Positions 1 through 7,158 of a DNA stretch of 20,220 nucleotides are shown in pieces. Origin of the DNA: Eubacterium sp. UBA3782 (lineage in GTDB: Bacteria; Bacillota; Clostridia; Lachnospirales; Lachnospiraceae). A program made the position numbers and the translations under genes. The notes beneath the pieces were generated by a model. The model was not told where the DNA came from. It did not search any database and saw only the letters and a list, made by a program, of their open reading frames with translations. The stretch spans positions 1-20,220 of the forward strand of contig DFFG01000024.1 of NCBI GenBank assembly GCA_002368795.1. The letters run 5' to 3'. Numbering within the stretch: position 1 is the first letter of the stretch; each line of letters begins with the position of its first letter.

Positions 1-359
1 CCGCAGTAAGCATCGCCGCGGCCCTGGATCAGGTCGGTCTGGCTCTCCTCAGCTGCTGCACAGAACATCTTCGGTCCATCGAAATGCTTGGCCAGAAGAG
101 TCTCGGAGATCTCCGGTCCAAAGTTTCCAAGGTATACGCAGAGGGCGTTGCAGCCGGCAGCCTTGATATTCTCAAGGGCATTGACCATGTCGATCTCGCT
201 CTCGATGATGGTGATGGGGCACTCATAGATATCGGCTGCACCGTATTTCTCGGTGTAAGCTTTGACCAGACGCTCACGGCGGGTCTTGGACAGGCTGGCC
301 GGGAAGCAGTCACGGCTGACAGCAACGATACCGACTTTGATTTCGGGTACATTGTTCAT
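1..359 (-). CDS. L-fucose/L-arabinose isomerase-like protein, N-terminal part (runs off the left edge)
   Basis: The reverse strand from the ATG at 359 encodes about 119 residues with no stop before the window edge, so the gene is partial at its 3' end. The start MNNVPEIKVGIVAVSRDCFP, followed by a RRERLVKAY stretch, YECP, IESEIDM, VYLGNFGPEISETLLAKHF and QGRGDAYCG, matches my memory of the N-terminal domain of the fucose/arabinose isomerase superfamily, which interconverts aldoses and ketoses with a divalent metal. The metal-binding C-terminal part lies outside the window. A ribosome binding site (AAGGAGGA) lies 7-8 nt before the ATG. The gene lies 130 nt downstream of the DUF4867 gene on the same strand and is probably co-transcribed with it. 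The substrate cannot be told from this fragment. The family call is from recognition only. Confidence 0.72.
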   Translation of the reverse strand, partial: MNNVPEIKVGIVAVSRDCFPASLSKTRRERLVKAYTEKYGAADIYECPITIIESEIDMVNALENIKAAGCNALCVYLGNFGPEISETLLAKHFDGPKMFCAAAEESQTDLIQGRGDAYC

Positions 360-436
360 GATACAGAATCCTCCTTAAAGAAAAATTAATCTAAAAACCA
401 AATGCAGGTTATTGGCAATAGTTGAAAGGAATGCAG

Positions 437-466
437 CGAAAGGGCAATTCAGGCAAGCGCCTTTCG
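437..466 (-). other. Intercistronic inverted repeat between DUF4867 gene and isomerase gene
   Basis: CGAAAGG (437-443) and CCTTTCG (460-466) form a 7-bp inverted repeat with a 16-nt loop in the 130-nt gap between the two minus-strand genes. No T-run follows on either strand, so it is not a clear terminator. It could be an mRNA-processing or stability element, or chance. Confidence 0.25.
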
Positions 467-489
467 GCTTCCTTGAAAATACTGTCCGA

Positions 490-1110
490 TCAGTCAACCT
501 TCAGATTCTCACCGACAAGGCCGTTGAAAGCACCGGCGATTTTTGCATCCTCATGTGCGATCAGCCACTTGTTAACGGCGGTAAGAAGCTTATCCTCACC
601 CTCCGGGCCATGGGCGGAGCAAAGATCCGTGTTGGTTCCCTTGGGAAGGACAACGACACAGCGGAACGGCTGATCATTTACGCAGCAGGGTGCGTAATGA
701 AGCGAGGTGGCATAGACCTCGATGGCACAGCCGGCAGGAAGAAGAAACGCCTCGACCTTGGATGTGTCATAATGAAAATCATCCGTAATATCCTGCTGTT
801 TGCCCAGAAGAAGGATCAGATCGTTTTCTGCGATATTGATCTCAGAAGAGCGATGATACTCCAGCGCATTCAGATATTTGTTGTAACCATTGCAGTAGCC
901 AATCTCGACAGGCAGTTCGCCATACACGATCCGCTGCATCTCACGACCAGCCTCTGTCTCCTCCAGAGCAGGATCAGATGCGACATAGATCGTATGATCT
1001 GCCGGGCACTCGGTCTTTTTTAATGCTTCCATGATACCGCTGACATCAACGCCTTTGATGACCCGTCCATAGGGGCGGAAGGAAGCATCAAGAACACTTT
1101 TAACCTCCAT
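490..1110 (-). CDS. DUF4867 family protein
   Basis: This 206-residue protein begins MEVKSVLDASFRPYGRVIKG and has no signal peptide or membrane segment, so it is probably cytoplasmic. The PYGRVI motif, the PVEIGYCNG segment and a later LPAGCAIEVYATSLHYAPC stretch look like DUF4867. The second half reads like a small cupin/ureidoglycolate-lyase-like beta barrel (my inference). The histidines in the FHYD and LHYAPC segments could bind a metal or substrate. A ribosome binding site (AAGGAGGT) lies upstream of the ATG. Its companion is the fucose-isomerase-like gene immediately downstream, which suggests a role in sugar (deoxyhexose or pentose) metabolism. No biochemical function is known to me. 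Confidence 0.68.
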   Translation of the reverse strand: MEVKSVLDASFRPYGRVIKGVDVSGIMEALKKTECPADHTIYVASDPALEETEAGREMQRIVYGELPVEIGYCNGYNKYLNALEYHRSSEINIAENDLILLLGKQQDITDDFHYDTSKVEAFLLPAGCAIEVYATSLHYAPCCVNDQPFRCVVVLPKGTNTDLCSAHGPEGEDKLLTAVNKWLIAHEDAKIAGAFNGLVGENLKVD

Positions 1111-1151
1111 AAAAACAAAACCTCCTTAAAGCAAAGATTTATGCTTTTACT

Positions 1152-1157
1152 ATTATA
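1152..1157 (-). promoter_or_regulatory. Possible -10 element for the DUF4867-isomerase operon
   Basis: On the reverse strand TATAAT occurs about 42 nt before the DUF4867 start codon, in an AT-rich stretch. No convincing -35 hexamer sits 16-18 nt upstream, so either an activator is needed or the match is chance. A second TATAAT-like sequence lies further upstream near 1200. Confidence 0.35.
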
Positions 1158-1227
1158 TCAGCAAAAACGCATTTTTACCTATACATAATTGTCCATTATT
1201 ATAAAATATTTGCCTTTTTTCAGGCAC

Positions 1228-1271
1228 AAAAAAAACGTGCAGGTCAAAATCAGTAAGATTTAACCTGCACG
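1228..1271 (-). terminator. Intrinsic terminator downstream of tRNA-Pro
   Basis: Read on the reverse strand, CGTGCAGGT (from 1271) pairs with ACCTGCACG (ending at 1236). The arms extend inward with AT pairs, and eight T residues follow (1235-1228). This is a textbook intrinsic terminator starting 11 nt after the tRNA 3' end. It separates the tRNA from the DUF4867 operon. Confidence 0.88.
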
Positions 1272-1281
1272 GTTTTATGTG

Positions 1282-1356
1282 TCGGGGTAACAAGATTCGA
1301 ACTTGCGACCTCACGGCCCCCAGCCGTGCGCTCTAGCCAAACTGAGCCATACCCCG
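1282..1356 (-). tRNA. tRNA-Pro, anticodon GGG
   Basis: The reverse strand folds as a full cloverleaf. The acceptor stem is CGGGGTA/TACCCCG and the D stem is GCTC/GAGC. The anticodon stem is CACGG/CCGTG with loop CTGGGGG, giving anticodon GGG, and the T stem-loop is GCAAG-TTCGAAT-CTTGT. The discriminator base is A and CCA is not encoded. The 3' boundary assumes the discriminator at 1282. It has its own promoter (1372-1400) and terminator (1228-1271), so it is a single-gene unit. Confidence 0.95.
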
Positions 1357-1371
1357 TCAGACAACATTGGT

Positions 1372-1400
1372 ATTATAACGCGCTGTCTGCGGTTTGTAAA
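1372..1400 (-). promoter_or_regulatory. Sigma-A-type promoter of tRNA-Pro
   Basis: On the reverse strand TTTACA (1400-1395) and TATAAT (1377-1372) are separated by exactly 17 nt. The -10 lies 15 nt before the tRNA 5' end, as expected for a tRNA gene. Confidence 0.8.
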
Positions 1401-1407
1401 GCACTTT

Positions 1408-1457
1408 TTTTGGATAGACGTGCCGCAATGTGTTTTGGATCAGCGTGCTGCACTAGG
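1408..1457. repeat. Two degenerate copies of a 25-bp direct repeat
   Basis: TTTTGGAT starts at 1408 and again at 1433. The following bases are similar (AGACGTGCCGCA versus CAGCGTGCTGCA), giving two copies of about 25 bp. A third TTTTGGA occurs at 1475 but is out of phase. It lies in the gap between the ABC exporter stop and the tRNA promoter and may be a decayed minisatellite. No clear exporter terminator is visible here. Confidence 0.4.
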
Positions 1458-1491
1458 AGCGCAGAATTAATTTGTTTTGGAATAAGTTGTC

Positions 1492-3276
1492 TCAGCTTAC
1501 TGCGAACTGGGATCTGTACAGATCTGCGTAGAAGCCGCCGGTCTCAAGCAGTGTGTCATGATTTCCCTGCTCGATGATGTGGCCGTCCTTCATGACCAGG
1601 ATCAGGTCGGCATCCCGGATGGTGCTAAGCCGGTGAGCAACGATGAAGCTGGTGCGTCCCTTCATCATCTCGTCAAATGCCTTCTGGATCCGGATCTCTG
1701 TGCGGGTATCGATGGAGGAGGTGGCCTCATCCAGGATCAGGATGGGCGGCAGATCCAGCATAACTCTTGCGATGCACAGCAGCTGTTTTTGTCCGGCGGA
1801 AAGGTTGCCGCCGTTTTCTTCGATGACGGTGTCATAGCCGTTTTCCATACGTCGGATGAAACTGTGGGCATGGGCTTTTTTAGCTGCCGCGATGATTTCC
1901 TCATCTGTAGCTTCCGGCCTTCCGTAGGCGATATTATCGCGGATCGTGCCTGAACGCAGCCAGGTATCCTGAAGCACCATTCCATAGTTTTCTCTGAGGC
2001 TGGAGCGGGTGATGCGGCGGATGTCGGTACCGTCCACACAGACCGCTCCCTTGTTCACGTCATAGAAGCGCATCAGCAGATTGATGAGCGTGGTCTTTCC
2101 GCAGCCGGTTGGGCCGACAATGGCAATGCGCATGCCTGGAGCGGCATGGACGCTCAGGTTTTCAATCAGCGGACGCTCGGGTACGTAGGAGAAGGAAACA
2201 TTTTCCAGATCGACATGTCCTTCAGCTGTGCCCATCACCGCTGCATCTGGCAGGTCAGCCGGCTCTGGTTCTTCATCGATCAGCTCAAATACACGGCTGG
2301 CGGAGGCAAGGGAGTTCTGGAATTCGGTCAGCACCGCGGTAATCTCGTTGAAGGGCTGGCTGAACTGCTTTACATAGGACAGGAACGAGGTCAGTCCGCC
2401 GATGGTAAGCACTTCTGCGCCGAAGGGCGTCATAAAGCACAGCAGGCAGCCACAGATTACAACGCCATTGTAGATCAGCGAGTTGACAAAGCGTGTGGTC
2501 GGGTTCGTCAGAGAGGAGTAAAAGGTGGCATTCATGCTGTAGCCGGAAAGCTCCTGATTTCGCCGGTCAAATTCGGCGGAGATCTTTTTTTCCTGCCCAA
2601 AGGTCTGAACGACCTTGATGTTGCCAAGCGCCTCATTTGTCAGATCCGTCAGGCGGCCTCTGGATTCGGACTGTCCTTTAAAGTAGGTGTAGGTGCGCCC
2701 GGAGATGAAGGAGGCAACAAAGAAGGACACCGGCGTGAAGGCAAGCACGACCAGCGTGACCAGCGGCTGCAGGGAGAACATAAAGACCAGTGTGCCAAGG
2801 ATCGTGACGACACCGGTAAACAGCTGGGTAAATCCAAGCAGCAGGCCGTCGGAAAACTGTTCAATATCGGTGACCACGCGGCTGATCAGGTCGCCGGTGG
2901 AATGCACGTCCAGGTAGGAGAGCGGCAGGACATGTACATGGCGGAAAGCCTTTTCCCGCAGGTCCATCACGATATGGTAAGTGATCCGGTTGTTGACGGT
3001 GTTCATCAGGTACTGGCTGACGGCGGCGGTTAGGATCAGCAGGAGCAGCCGGATCAGGATTCCGGTGAGCACTTCAAAATCTACCTGGCCGGGGCCGATG
3101 ATCCGGTCCACGCCGTTTCCGATGAGGATCGGAAGGGCTAGTACGGAGACCGTGCTGACGATAGCGAGGAAAAAGGACAGGAGGACCAGTCCCTTGTACG
3201 GTTGGATACACTGCAGGATGCGCCGAAAGGTCTGGGCTTTTCTGTTGTCTGCTTTCTTATCTGCATTTGCGTTCAT
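1492..3276 (-). CDS. Heterodimeric ABC exporter, subunit with the canonical catalytic site (BmrD/LmrD-like)
   Basis: This 594-residue half transporter fuses an ABC-type exporter membrane domain (six helices, about residues 30-330) to a nucleotide-binding domain. Walker A is GPTGCGKTT at 388, Walker B ends in LDE with the catalytic Glu at 517, and the switch His is at 548 (VAHRLSTI). The signature is LSAGQ (492-496) instead of LSGGQ. This is the expected asymmetry of heterodimeric multidrug exporters: this subunit supplies intact Walker B and His, and its partner supplies the good signature. I start at the ATG at 3276 rather than further upstream because GGAGGG lies just before it and longer versions would run back into the partner gene. 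The partner's stop codon is separated from this ATG by one base, so translation is probably coupled. Drug, peptide or lipid export is inferred; the substrate is unknown. Confidence 0.9.
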   Translation of the reverse strand: MNANADKKADNRKAQTFRRILQCIQPYKGLVLLSFFLAIVSTVSVLALPILIGNGVDRIIGPGQVDFEVLTGILIRLLLLILTAAVSQYLMNTVNNRITYHIVMDLREKAFRHVHVLPLSYLDVHSTGDLISRVVTDIEQFSDGLLLGFTQLFTGVVTILGTLVFMFSLQPLVTLVVLAFTPVSFFVASFISGRTYTYFKGQSESRGRLTDLTNEALGNIKVVQTFGQEKKISAEFDRRNQELSGYSMNATFYSSLTNPTTRFVNSLIYNGVVICGCLLCFMTPFGAEVLTIGGLTSFLSYVKQFSQPFNEITAVLTEFQNSLASASRVFELIDEEPEPADLPDAAVMGTAEGHVDLENVSFSYVPERPLIENLSVHAAPGMRIAIVGPTGCGKTTLINLLMRFYDVNKGAVCVDGTDIRRITRSSLRENYGMVLQDTWLRSGTIRDNIAYGRPEATDEEIIAAAKKAHAHSFIRRMENGYDTVIEENGGNLSAGQKQLLCIARVMLDLPPILILDEATSSIDTRTEIRIQKAFDEMMKGRTSFIVAHRLSTIRDADLILVMKDGHIIEQGNHDTLLETGGFYADLYRSQFAVS

Positions 3277-3277
3277 A

Positions 3278-5035
3278 TCAGATGCCCTCCTTTCCGGAAT
3301 TAAGATCCTTTTTGATTTCATCTGGGGTAAGCTGAGATTCACAGATCTCGCGGTAAACCTCGCAATGTTCCAGAAGCTCTCTGTGCGTACCGGAGCCGGC
3401 CAGCCGTCCATCGTCCAGAACAAGGATCTGGTCGGCGTTCCGGATGGTGCCCACGCGCTGGGATACAAGGATGACACAGCGGTTTGCGCCTTCCCTGCGG
3501 ATCGCCTTCCGCAGTCTGGCATCGGTTGCGAAATCGAGGGCGGATGCGCTGTCATCCAGAATCAGAATATCAGGGCGCCGGACAACAGCCCGGGCGATGG
3601 TCAGACGCTGGCGCTGGCCGCCGGACAGGTTCCTTCCTTCCTGCTCGATCATCATGTCGAGTCCTTCGGGTTTGCTGTCCACAAAGTCTCTGGCCTGGGC
3701 GGTATCCAGAGCTGCGTAGATATCAGCATCTGGGGCATTTTCATTGCCCCACAGCATGTTTTCGCGAAGGGTGCCGTGGAACAGGACCGCCTTCTGGGGG
3801 ACGAGGCCAATGTGGGAACGCAGATCTGCCTCCTGAATATCCCGGACGTCGGTGCCATTGATTTTTACTGCACCCTTATTTACGTCATAGAAGCGGGGCA
3901 GAAGGTTGACCAGGGTGCTTTTGCCGGCGCCGGTTCCGCCGATGATGCCGAGGACCTTGCCTGGTGCTGTTTCAAATGAAATATCGGCAAGTGCCGGATC
4001 AGCACCTGGGGTATAAGAGAATTCCACATGGTCGAGGCAGATGGATGCGCCATCCGAAACCTCCGGGTAGGGAAGCGTGCCGTCGATCCGGTCATTTTTG
4101 ATTTCGAATACGGTATCCACGCGGTTCATGGAGGCGATAGCCCGGGAGAGCAGGATAATCAGGTTTGCCAGCTTGACCAGCTCCACCAGGATCTGGGACA
4201 TGTAGTTGATCAGGGCGATGACGCTGCCCTGGGTCAGCATTCCCGCATCGACCTGGCTGCCGCCTGTCCACAGGATGCATACGATGCCAAGATTGATGAG
4301 AGCGTAGGTCAGCGGGTTGAGCAGGGCGGAGATCCGTCCGACGAACAGCTGGCCGCGGTAAAGACTCTGGCTTTCCTCTTCAAAGCTGCTGATCTCATCC
4401 GACTGCCGGTTGAAGGCTCGGACGACACGCACGCCCATCAGGTTCTCCCGAACTGCCCCAAGGATCACATCCAGCTGCTTCTGGACCTTGCGGTACAGCG
4501 GCATGGTGACCAGAAGGATGGCAAAGACGATCAGAAGAAGGATCGGGATGACCATGGCAAAGATCAGGGCAGTGCGGAAATCGCAGATAAAAGCCATGAT
4601 CATGGCGCCAAACACTACGAAGGGGGACCGCAGGAACAGACGGAGAAACATGTTTATTCCGTTCTGGACCGTATTGATATCACTGGTCATCCGGGTGATC
4701 AGGGTGGACGTACCGATCGCATCGATCTGGCGCCACGAGAGGGTCTGGATATGGGAGAAAAGATCGCTCCGGATCGCTGTTCCGGTCATGACAGCAGCCT
4801 TGGCCGAAAAGTACTGGGCCGTAAAAGCAGCAGCCAGGCCAAGGGCAGCCAGTAAAATAAGCACCAGACCGCGGCGCAGGATATAGCCGGTATCCTGTGC
4901 CCGGATCCCGATATCGATCATGTCTGCCACGATCAGCGGGACCAGAAGCTCCAGGACAGCCTCAAACATTTTAAAGAAGGGCGCCAGGAAAGCCTCCTTG
5001 CGATAAGCTTTCATGTAGCCAAGCAGTCGTTTCAT
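3278..5035 (-). CDS. Heterodimeric ABC exporter, subunit with the degenerate catalytic site (BmrC/LmrC-like)
   Basis: This is a 585-residue half transporter, the first gene of the pair. The membrane domain spans roughly residues 15-310 and the nucleotide-binding domain follows. Walker A is GGTGAGKST at 366 and the signature LSGGQRQR at 470 is intact. The Walker B catalytic Glu is replaced by Asp (LILDD, 495), and the switch His is replaced by Gln (VSQRVGTI, 526). This combination is established for the degenerate site of TM287/288-, BmrCD- and LmrCD-type exporters. A GAGG ribosome binding site lies about 7 nt before the ATG at 5035. No MarR- or TetR-type regulator gene is adjacent, but the leader holds a palindrome (5062-5084). 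Multidrug or related export is inferred from family. Confidence 0.9.
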   Translation of the reverse strand: MKRLLGYMKAYRKEAFLAPFFKMFEAVLELLVPLIVADMIDIGIRAQDTGYILRRGLVLILLAALGLAAAFTAQYFSAKAAVMTGTAIRSDLFSHIQTLSWRQIDAIGTSTLITRMTSDINTVQNGINMFLRLFLRSPFVVFGAMIMAFICDFRTALIFAMVIPILLLIVFAILLVTMPLYRKVQKQLDVILGAVRENLMGVRVVRAFNRQSDEISSFEEESQSLYRGQLFVGRISALLNPLTYALINLGIVCILWTGGSQVDAGMLTQGSVIALINYMSQILVELVKLANLIILLSRAIASMNRVDTVFEIKNDRIDGTLPYPEVSDGASICLDHVEFSYTPGADPALADISFETAPGKVLGIIGGTGAGKSTLVNLLPRFYDVNKGAVKINGTDVRDIQEADLRSHIGLVPQKAVLFHGTLRENMLWGNENAPDADIYAALDTAQARDFVDSKPEGLDMMIEQEGRNLSGGQRQRLTIARAVVRRPDILILDDSASALDFATDARLRKAIRREGANRCVILVSQRVGTIRNADQILVLDDGRLAGSGTHRELLEHCEVYREICESQLTPDEIKKDLNSGKEGI

Positions 5036-5061
5036 TCGTTAGCCTCATTTCCATTTATTTG

Positions 5062-5093
5062 GGATCCGCATGTGCGGCTTATCCATTTTACCA
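5062..5093 (-). promoter_or_regulatory. Extended -10 promoter and overlapping palindrome before the ABC exporter operon
   Basis: On the reverse strand TGGTAAAAT (5093-5085) is an extended -10 (TG-N-TAAAAT) without a good -35. Just downstream, where transcription would start, GGAT-CCGCA-TG-TGCGG-CTT-ATCC (5062-5084) forms an imperfect inverted repeat. A repressor site over the start point, or a leader hairpin, are both possible. Confidence 0.4.
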
Positions 5094-5145
5094 TAAAAGA
5101 GGAGCGTAGGAGAAGGATTTACGGATACTTTGGAGATATCCCTCG

Positions 5146-5247
5146 GAAGATATGGAAAATATCTTCGATGCATAATTAATCAAATGATTGCATGAATTCG
5201 CAACCCGTGGTAAAAAAACGAGGATTTCGTGCTTTACCATAGTAAAG
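5146..5247 (+). promoter_or_regulatory. Cluster of inverted repeats upstream of the proline symporter gene
   Basis: GAAGATAT-GGAAA-ATATCTTC (5146-5166) is a perfect 8-bp inverted repeat. TGGTAAA (5208-5214) and TTTACCA (5233-5239) enclose an inner ACGA/TCGT stem. CTTTAC (5232-5237) and GTAAAG (5242-5247) form a third stem that shares bases with the second, so stems two and three exclude each other. No clear promoter was found. A GAGGT ribosome binding site follows just before the ATG at 5284. The repeats could be operators or a leader switch. Confidence 0.4.
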
Positions 5248-5283
5248 TACTGATGCAACAGCGGTCTGAAATGAGGTATTACA

Positions 5284-6816
5284 ATGGAAACAGGAAAAGT
5301 GTACATTCTGATCGTCATGATCGTTTACCTGCTGGGAATGATCCTGATCGGTCTTGCAATGGCAAAGAAAAATGAGACAGTTGGCGATTTTTATCTTGGC
5401 GGAAGGCGTCTTGGGCCGTTTGTTACGGCGATGAGCGCAGAAGCTTCCGATATGAGCAGCTATCTGCTGATGGGTCTGCCGGGTCTGGCGTATCTGACAG
5501 GTATGGCGGATGTCGGCTGGACGGCGATCGGTCTGGCAGTCGGAACCTATCTGAACTGGCTGTTTGTGGCGAAACGGCTTCGCCGGTATACCGCCCGTAC
5601 AAATTCCATCACCATCCCGGATTTCTTCTCTGACCGGTATGGCGATGAGAAACAGATCCTGATGCTGATCGCGGCAGTTGTGATCATCATTTTCTTTATC
5701 CCATACACCGGCTCTGGTTTTGCAGCCTGCGGAAAGCTCTTTGGATCCCTGTTTGGCGTGGATTACCATGTGGCCATGATCATTTCCGCAATCGTCATCG
5801 TTGGATATACCATGACCGGCGGCTTCCTGGCAGCCAGCACCACAGACTTTATCCAGAGCATCGCGATGACCATTGCTTTGTTTATTGTTCTTTTCTTTGG
5901 AATCAGCAATGCCGGCGGTCTTGCTGCGGTTCTGGAAAATGCAGGCAAGCTGCCCGGATATCTGAGCTTCACAGCTACTTATGATCCGGTATCCCAGACA
6001 TCTTCACCCTACGGCTTTATCACGATCCTTTCTACGACAGCATGGGGCCTTGGCTATTTTGGAATGCCCCACATCCTGCTTCGCTTCATGGCGATCGAGG
6101 ACGACTCCAAGCTTTCCCTTTCCAGAAGAGTGGCTTCCATCTGGGTCGTGATCTCCATGAGCGTTGCGATCTTTATCGGTTTTGTCGGCCTTGGCATGAG
6201 CAGTGTCGGATCCGTACCGGTTCTCGAGGGCTCTACTTCAGAGACCATCATCGTCGAGATCGCTTCCCTGATGAGCAAAAACGGTGCGTTGTTGGCGGTC
6301 TTTGCCGGTATCGTTCTTTCGGGTATCCTGGCGGCGACCATGTCGACGGCAGACTCTCAGCTGCTGGCTGCGTCCTCTGCTGTATCCGAGAATATCATTC
6401 ACAAGTATTTCCGTATTAAGATCGATGAAAAGACAATGATGCAGTTTGCACGTCTCAGCCTGCTGATCATCGCAGTGATCGGCGTCGGCATTGCCTGGGA
6501 TCCGAACAGCTCCGTCTTTGGCATCGTATCCTTTGCCTGGGCCGGCTTTGGCGCTGCGTTCGGTCCCGCAGTTCTGCTGGCACTGTTCTGGAGAAGAAGC
6601 AACCGCCAGGGATGCCTGGCCGGCATGATCGTCGGAGGCATCGTGGTCTTTGCATGGAAATACGGCGTTCGTCCCCTGGGCGGTGCATGGAACATCTATG
6701 AGCTGCTTCCGGCATTCATCTGCGCCATTCTGGCCAACGTTGTCGTCAGTCTTCTGACCAGGGAGCCGGAAAAAGCGATTACCAGCGTATTTGATGAGAT
6801 CAACCAGATGAAATAA
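5284..6816 (+). CDS. putP: Sodium/proline symporter (PutP family, SSS/LeuT-fold)
   Basis: This 510-residue, highly hydrophobic protein has about 13 predicted membrane helices. It belongs to the solute:sodium symporter family and imports proline with Na+ through the cytoplasmic membrane. The motif EASDMSSYLLMGLPG near residue 55 matches the Na+/proline-binding helix 2 region of E. coli PutP. GILAATMSTADSQLLAASSA near residue 340 matches its helix 9 region with the conserved Ser-Thr pair. The length fits the family (about 500). The start is fixed by GAGGT 7 nt upstream. No put catabolic gene lies beside it, so a role in osmoprotection or nutrient uptake is equally possible. The leuA promoter begins about 20 nt after its stop and no terminator is visible between them. 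Confidence 0.92.
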   Translation: METGKVYILIVMIVYLLGMILIGLAMAKKNETVGDFYLGGRRLGPFVTAMSAEASDMSSYLLMGLPGLAYLTGMADVGWTAIGLAVGTYLNWLFVAKRLRRYTARTNSITIPDFFSDRYGDEKQILMLIAAVVIIIFFIPYTGSGFAACGKLFGSLFGVDYHVAMIISAIVIVGYTMTGGFLAASTTDFIQSIAMTIALFIVLFFGISNAGGLAAVLENAGKLPGYLSFTATYDPVSQTSSPYGFITILSTTAWGLGYFGMPHILLRFMAIEDDSKLSLSRRVASIWVVISMSVAIFIGFVGLGMSSVGSVPVLEGSTSETIIVEIASLMSKNGALLAVFAGIVLSGILAATMSTADSQLLAASSAVSENIIHKYFRIKIDEKTMMQFARLSLLIIAVIGVGIAWDPNSSVFGIVSFAWAGFGAAFGPAVLLALFWRRSNRQGCLAGMIVGGIVVFAWKYGVRPLGGAWNIYELLPAFICAILANVVVSLLTREPEKAITSVFDEINQMK

Positions 6817-6836
6817 TTTGGGCGATGTTTACTTGC

Positions 6837-6865
6837 TTGACTTTTACGCTTTGCTTTGCTATAGT
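6837..6865 (+). promoter_or_regulatory. Sigma-A-type promoter of the T-box/leuA unit
   Basis: TTGACT (6837-6842) and TATAGT (6860-6865) are separated by 17 nt. Transcription would begin near 6872, just before the T-box stem I. Confidence 0.85.
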
Positions 6866-6871
6866 ATGTCA

Positions 6872-7158
6872 ATAACAAACGCAATGACGAGGAAGAGTAC
6901 ATCGGTATTGGAAACGCAGAGAGCTGCCGGTTGGTGTAAGGCAGCATGAAGATGCTTTTGGAACTGCCCTCTGAGCGGCTGTCCGAAATCCTTTAGGAGA
7001 GTAGACACAGACGGATTCCCGCCGTTACATGGGAAAGGATATGGATGTATCCTGTGAGAGCACGAGCTGTTCGTGAACAAGAGTGGTACCGCGCATGAGC
7101 ATTATGGTCTTGCGTCTCTTGCTGTAAATGTCAAGAGATGCAGGACTTTTTCTTTTTT
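6872..7158 (+). promoter_or_regulatory. T-box riboswitch leader (leucine type) controlling leuA
   Basis: The conserved T-box AACAAGAGTGGTACCGCG lies at 7076-7093. Upstream is a canonical stem I: GAGGAAGAGTA (loop E side), AGAGAGCTGCCGG, the TTGGTG distal motif, GGCAGC, and GGAACTGCCCTCTGAGC carrying the specifier. GAGG (6889-6892) pairs with CCTC (6968-6971), framing the specifier loop. The specifier reads CUG (Leu, 6964-6966), or UGC (Cys) if shifted by one base. The acceptor-binding bulge TGGT (7084-7087) expects a tRNA with discriminator A, which fits tRNA-Leu but not bacterial tRNA-Cys (U73). Known mechanism: uncharged tRNA stabilises the antiterminator, so leuA is expressed when leucine is short. 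Confidence 0.93.
7112..7158 (+). terminator. T-box terminator helix
   Basis: GCGTCTCTTG (7112-7121) pairs with CAAGAGATGC (7132-7141) with one G-U, and a T-rich tract follows (7147-7158). This is the default attenuator of the leader. Its 3' arm overlaps a second, competing inverted repeat (7136-7145 with 7160-7169). Confidence 0.85.

Noticed and set aside
3277..3555. N-terminal extension of the downstream ABC subunit
   Set aside because: It would overlap the upstream subunit's end; the ATG at 3276 with GGAGGG fits the family start.
6872..7158. Cysteine T-box
   Set aside because: One reading register gives UGC, but the acceptor bulge TGGT needs discriminator A, unlike tRNA-Cys, and the regulated gene is leuA.
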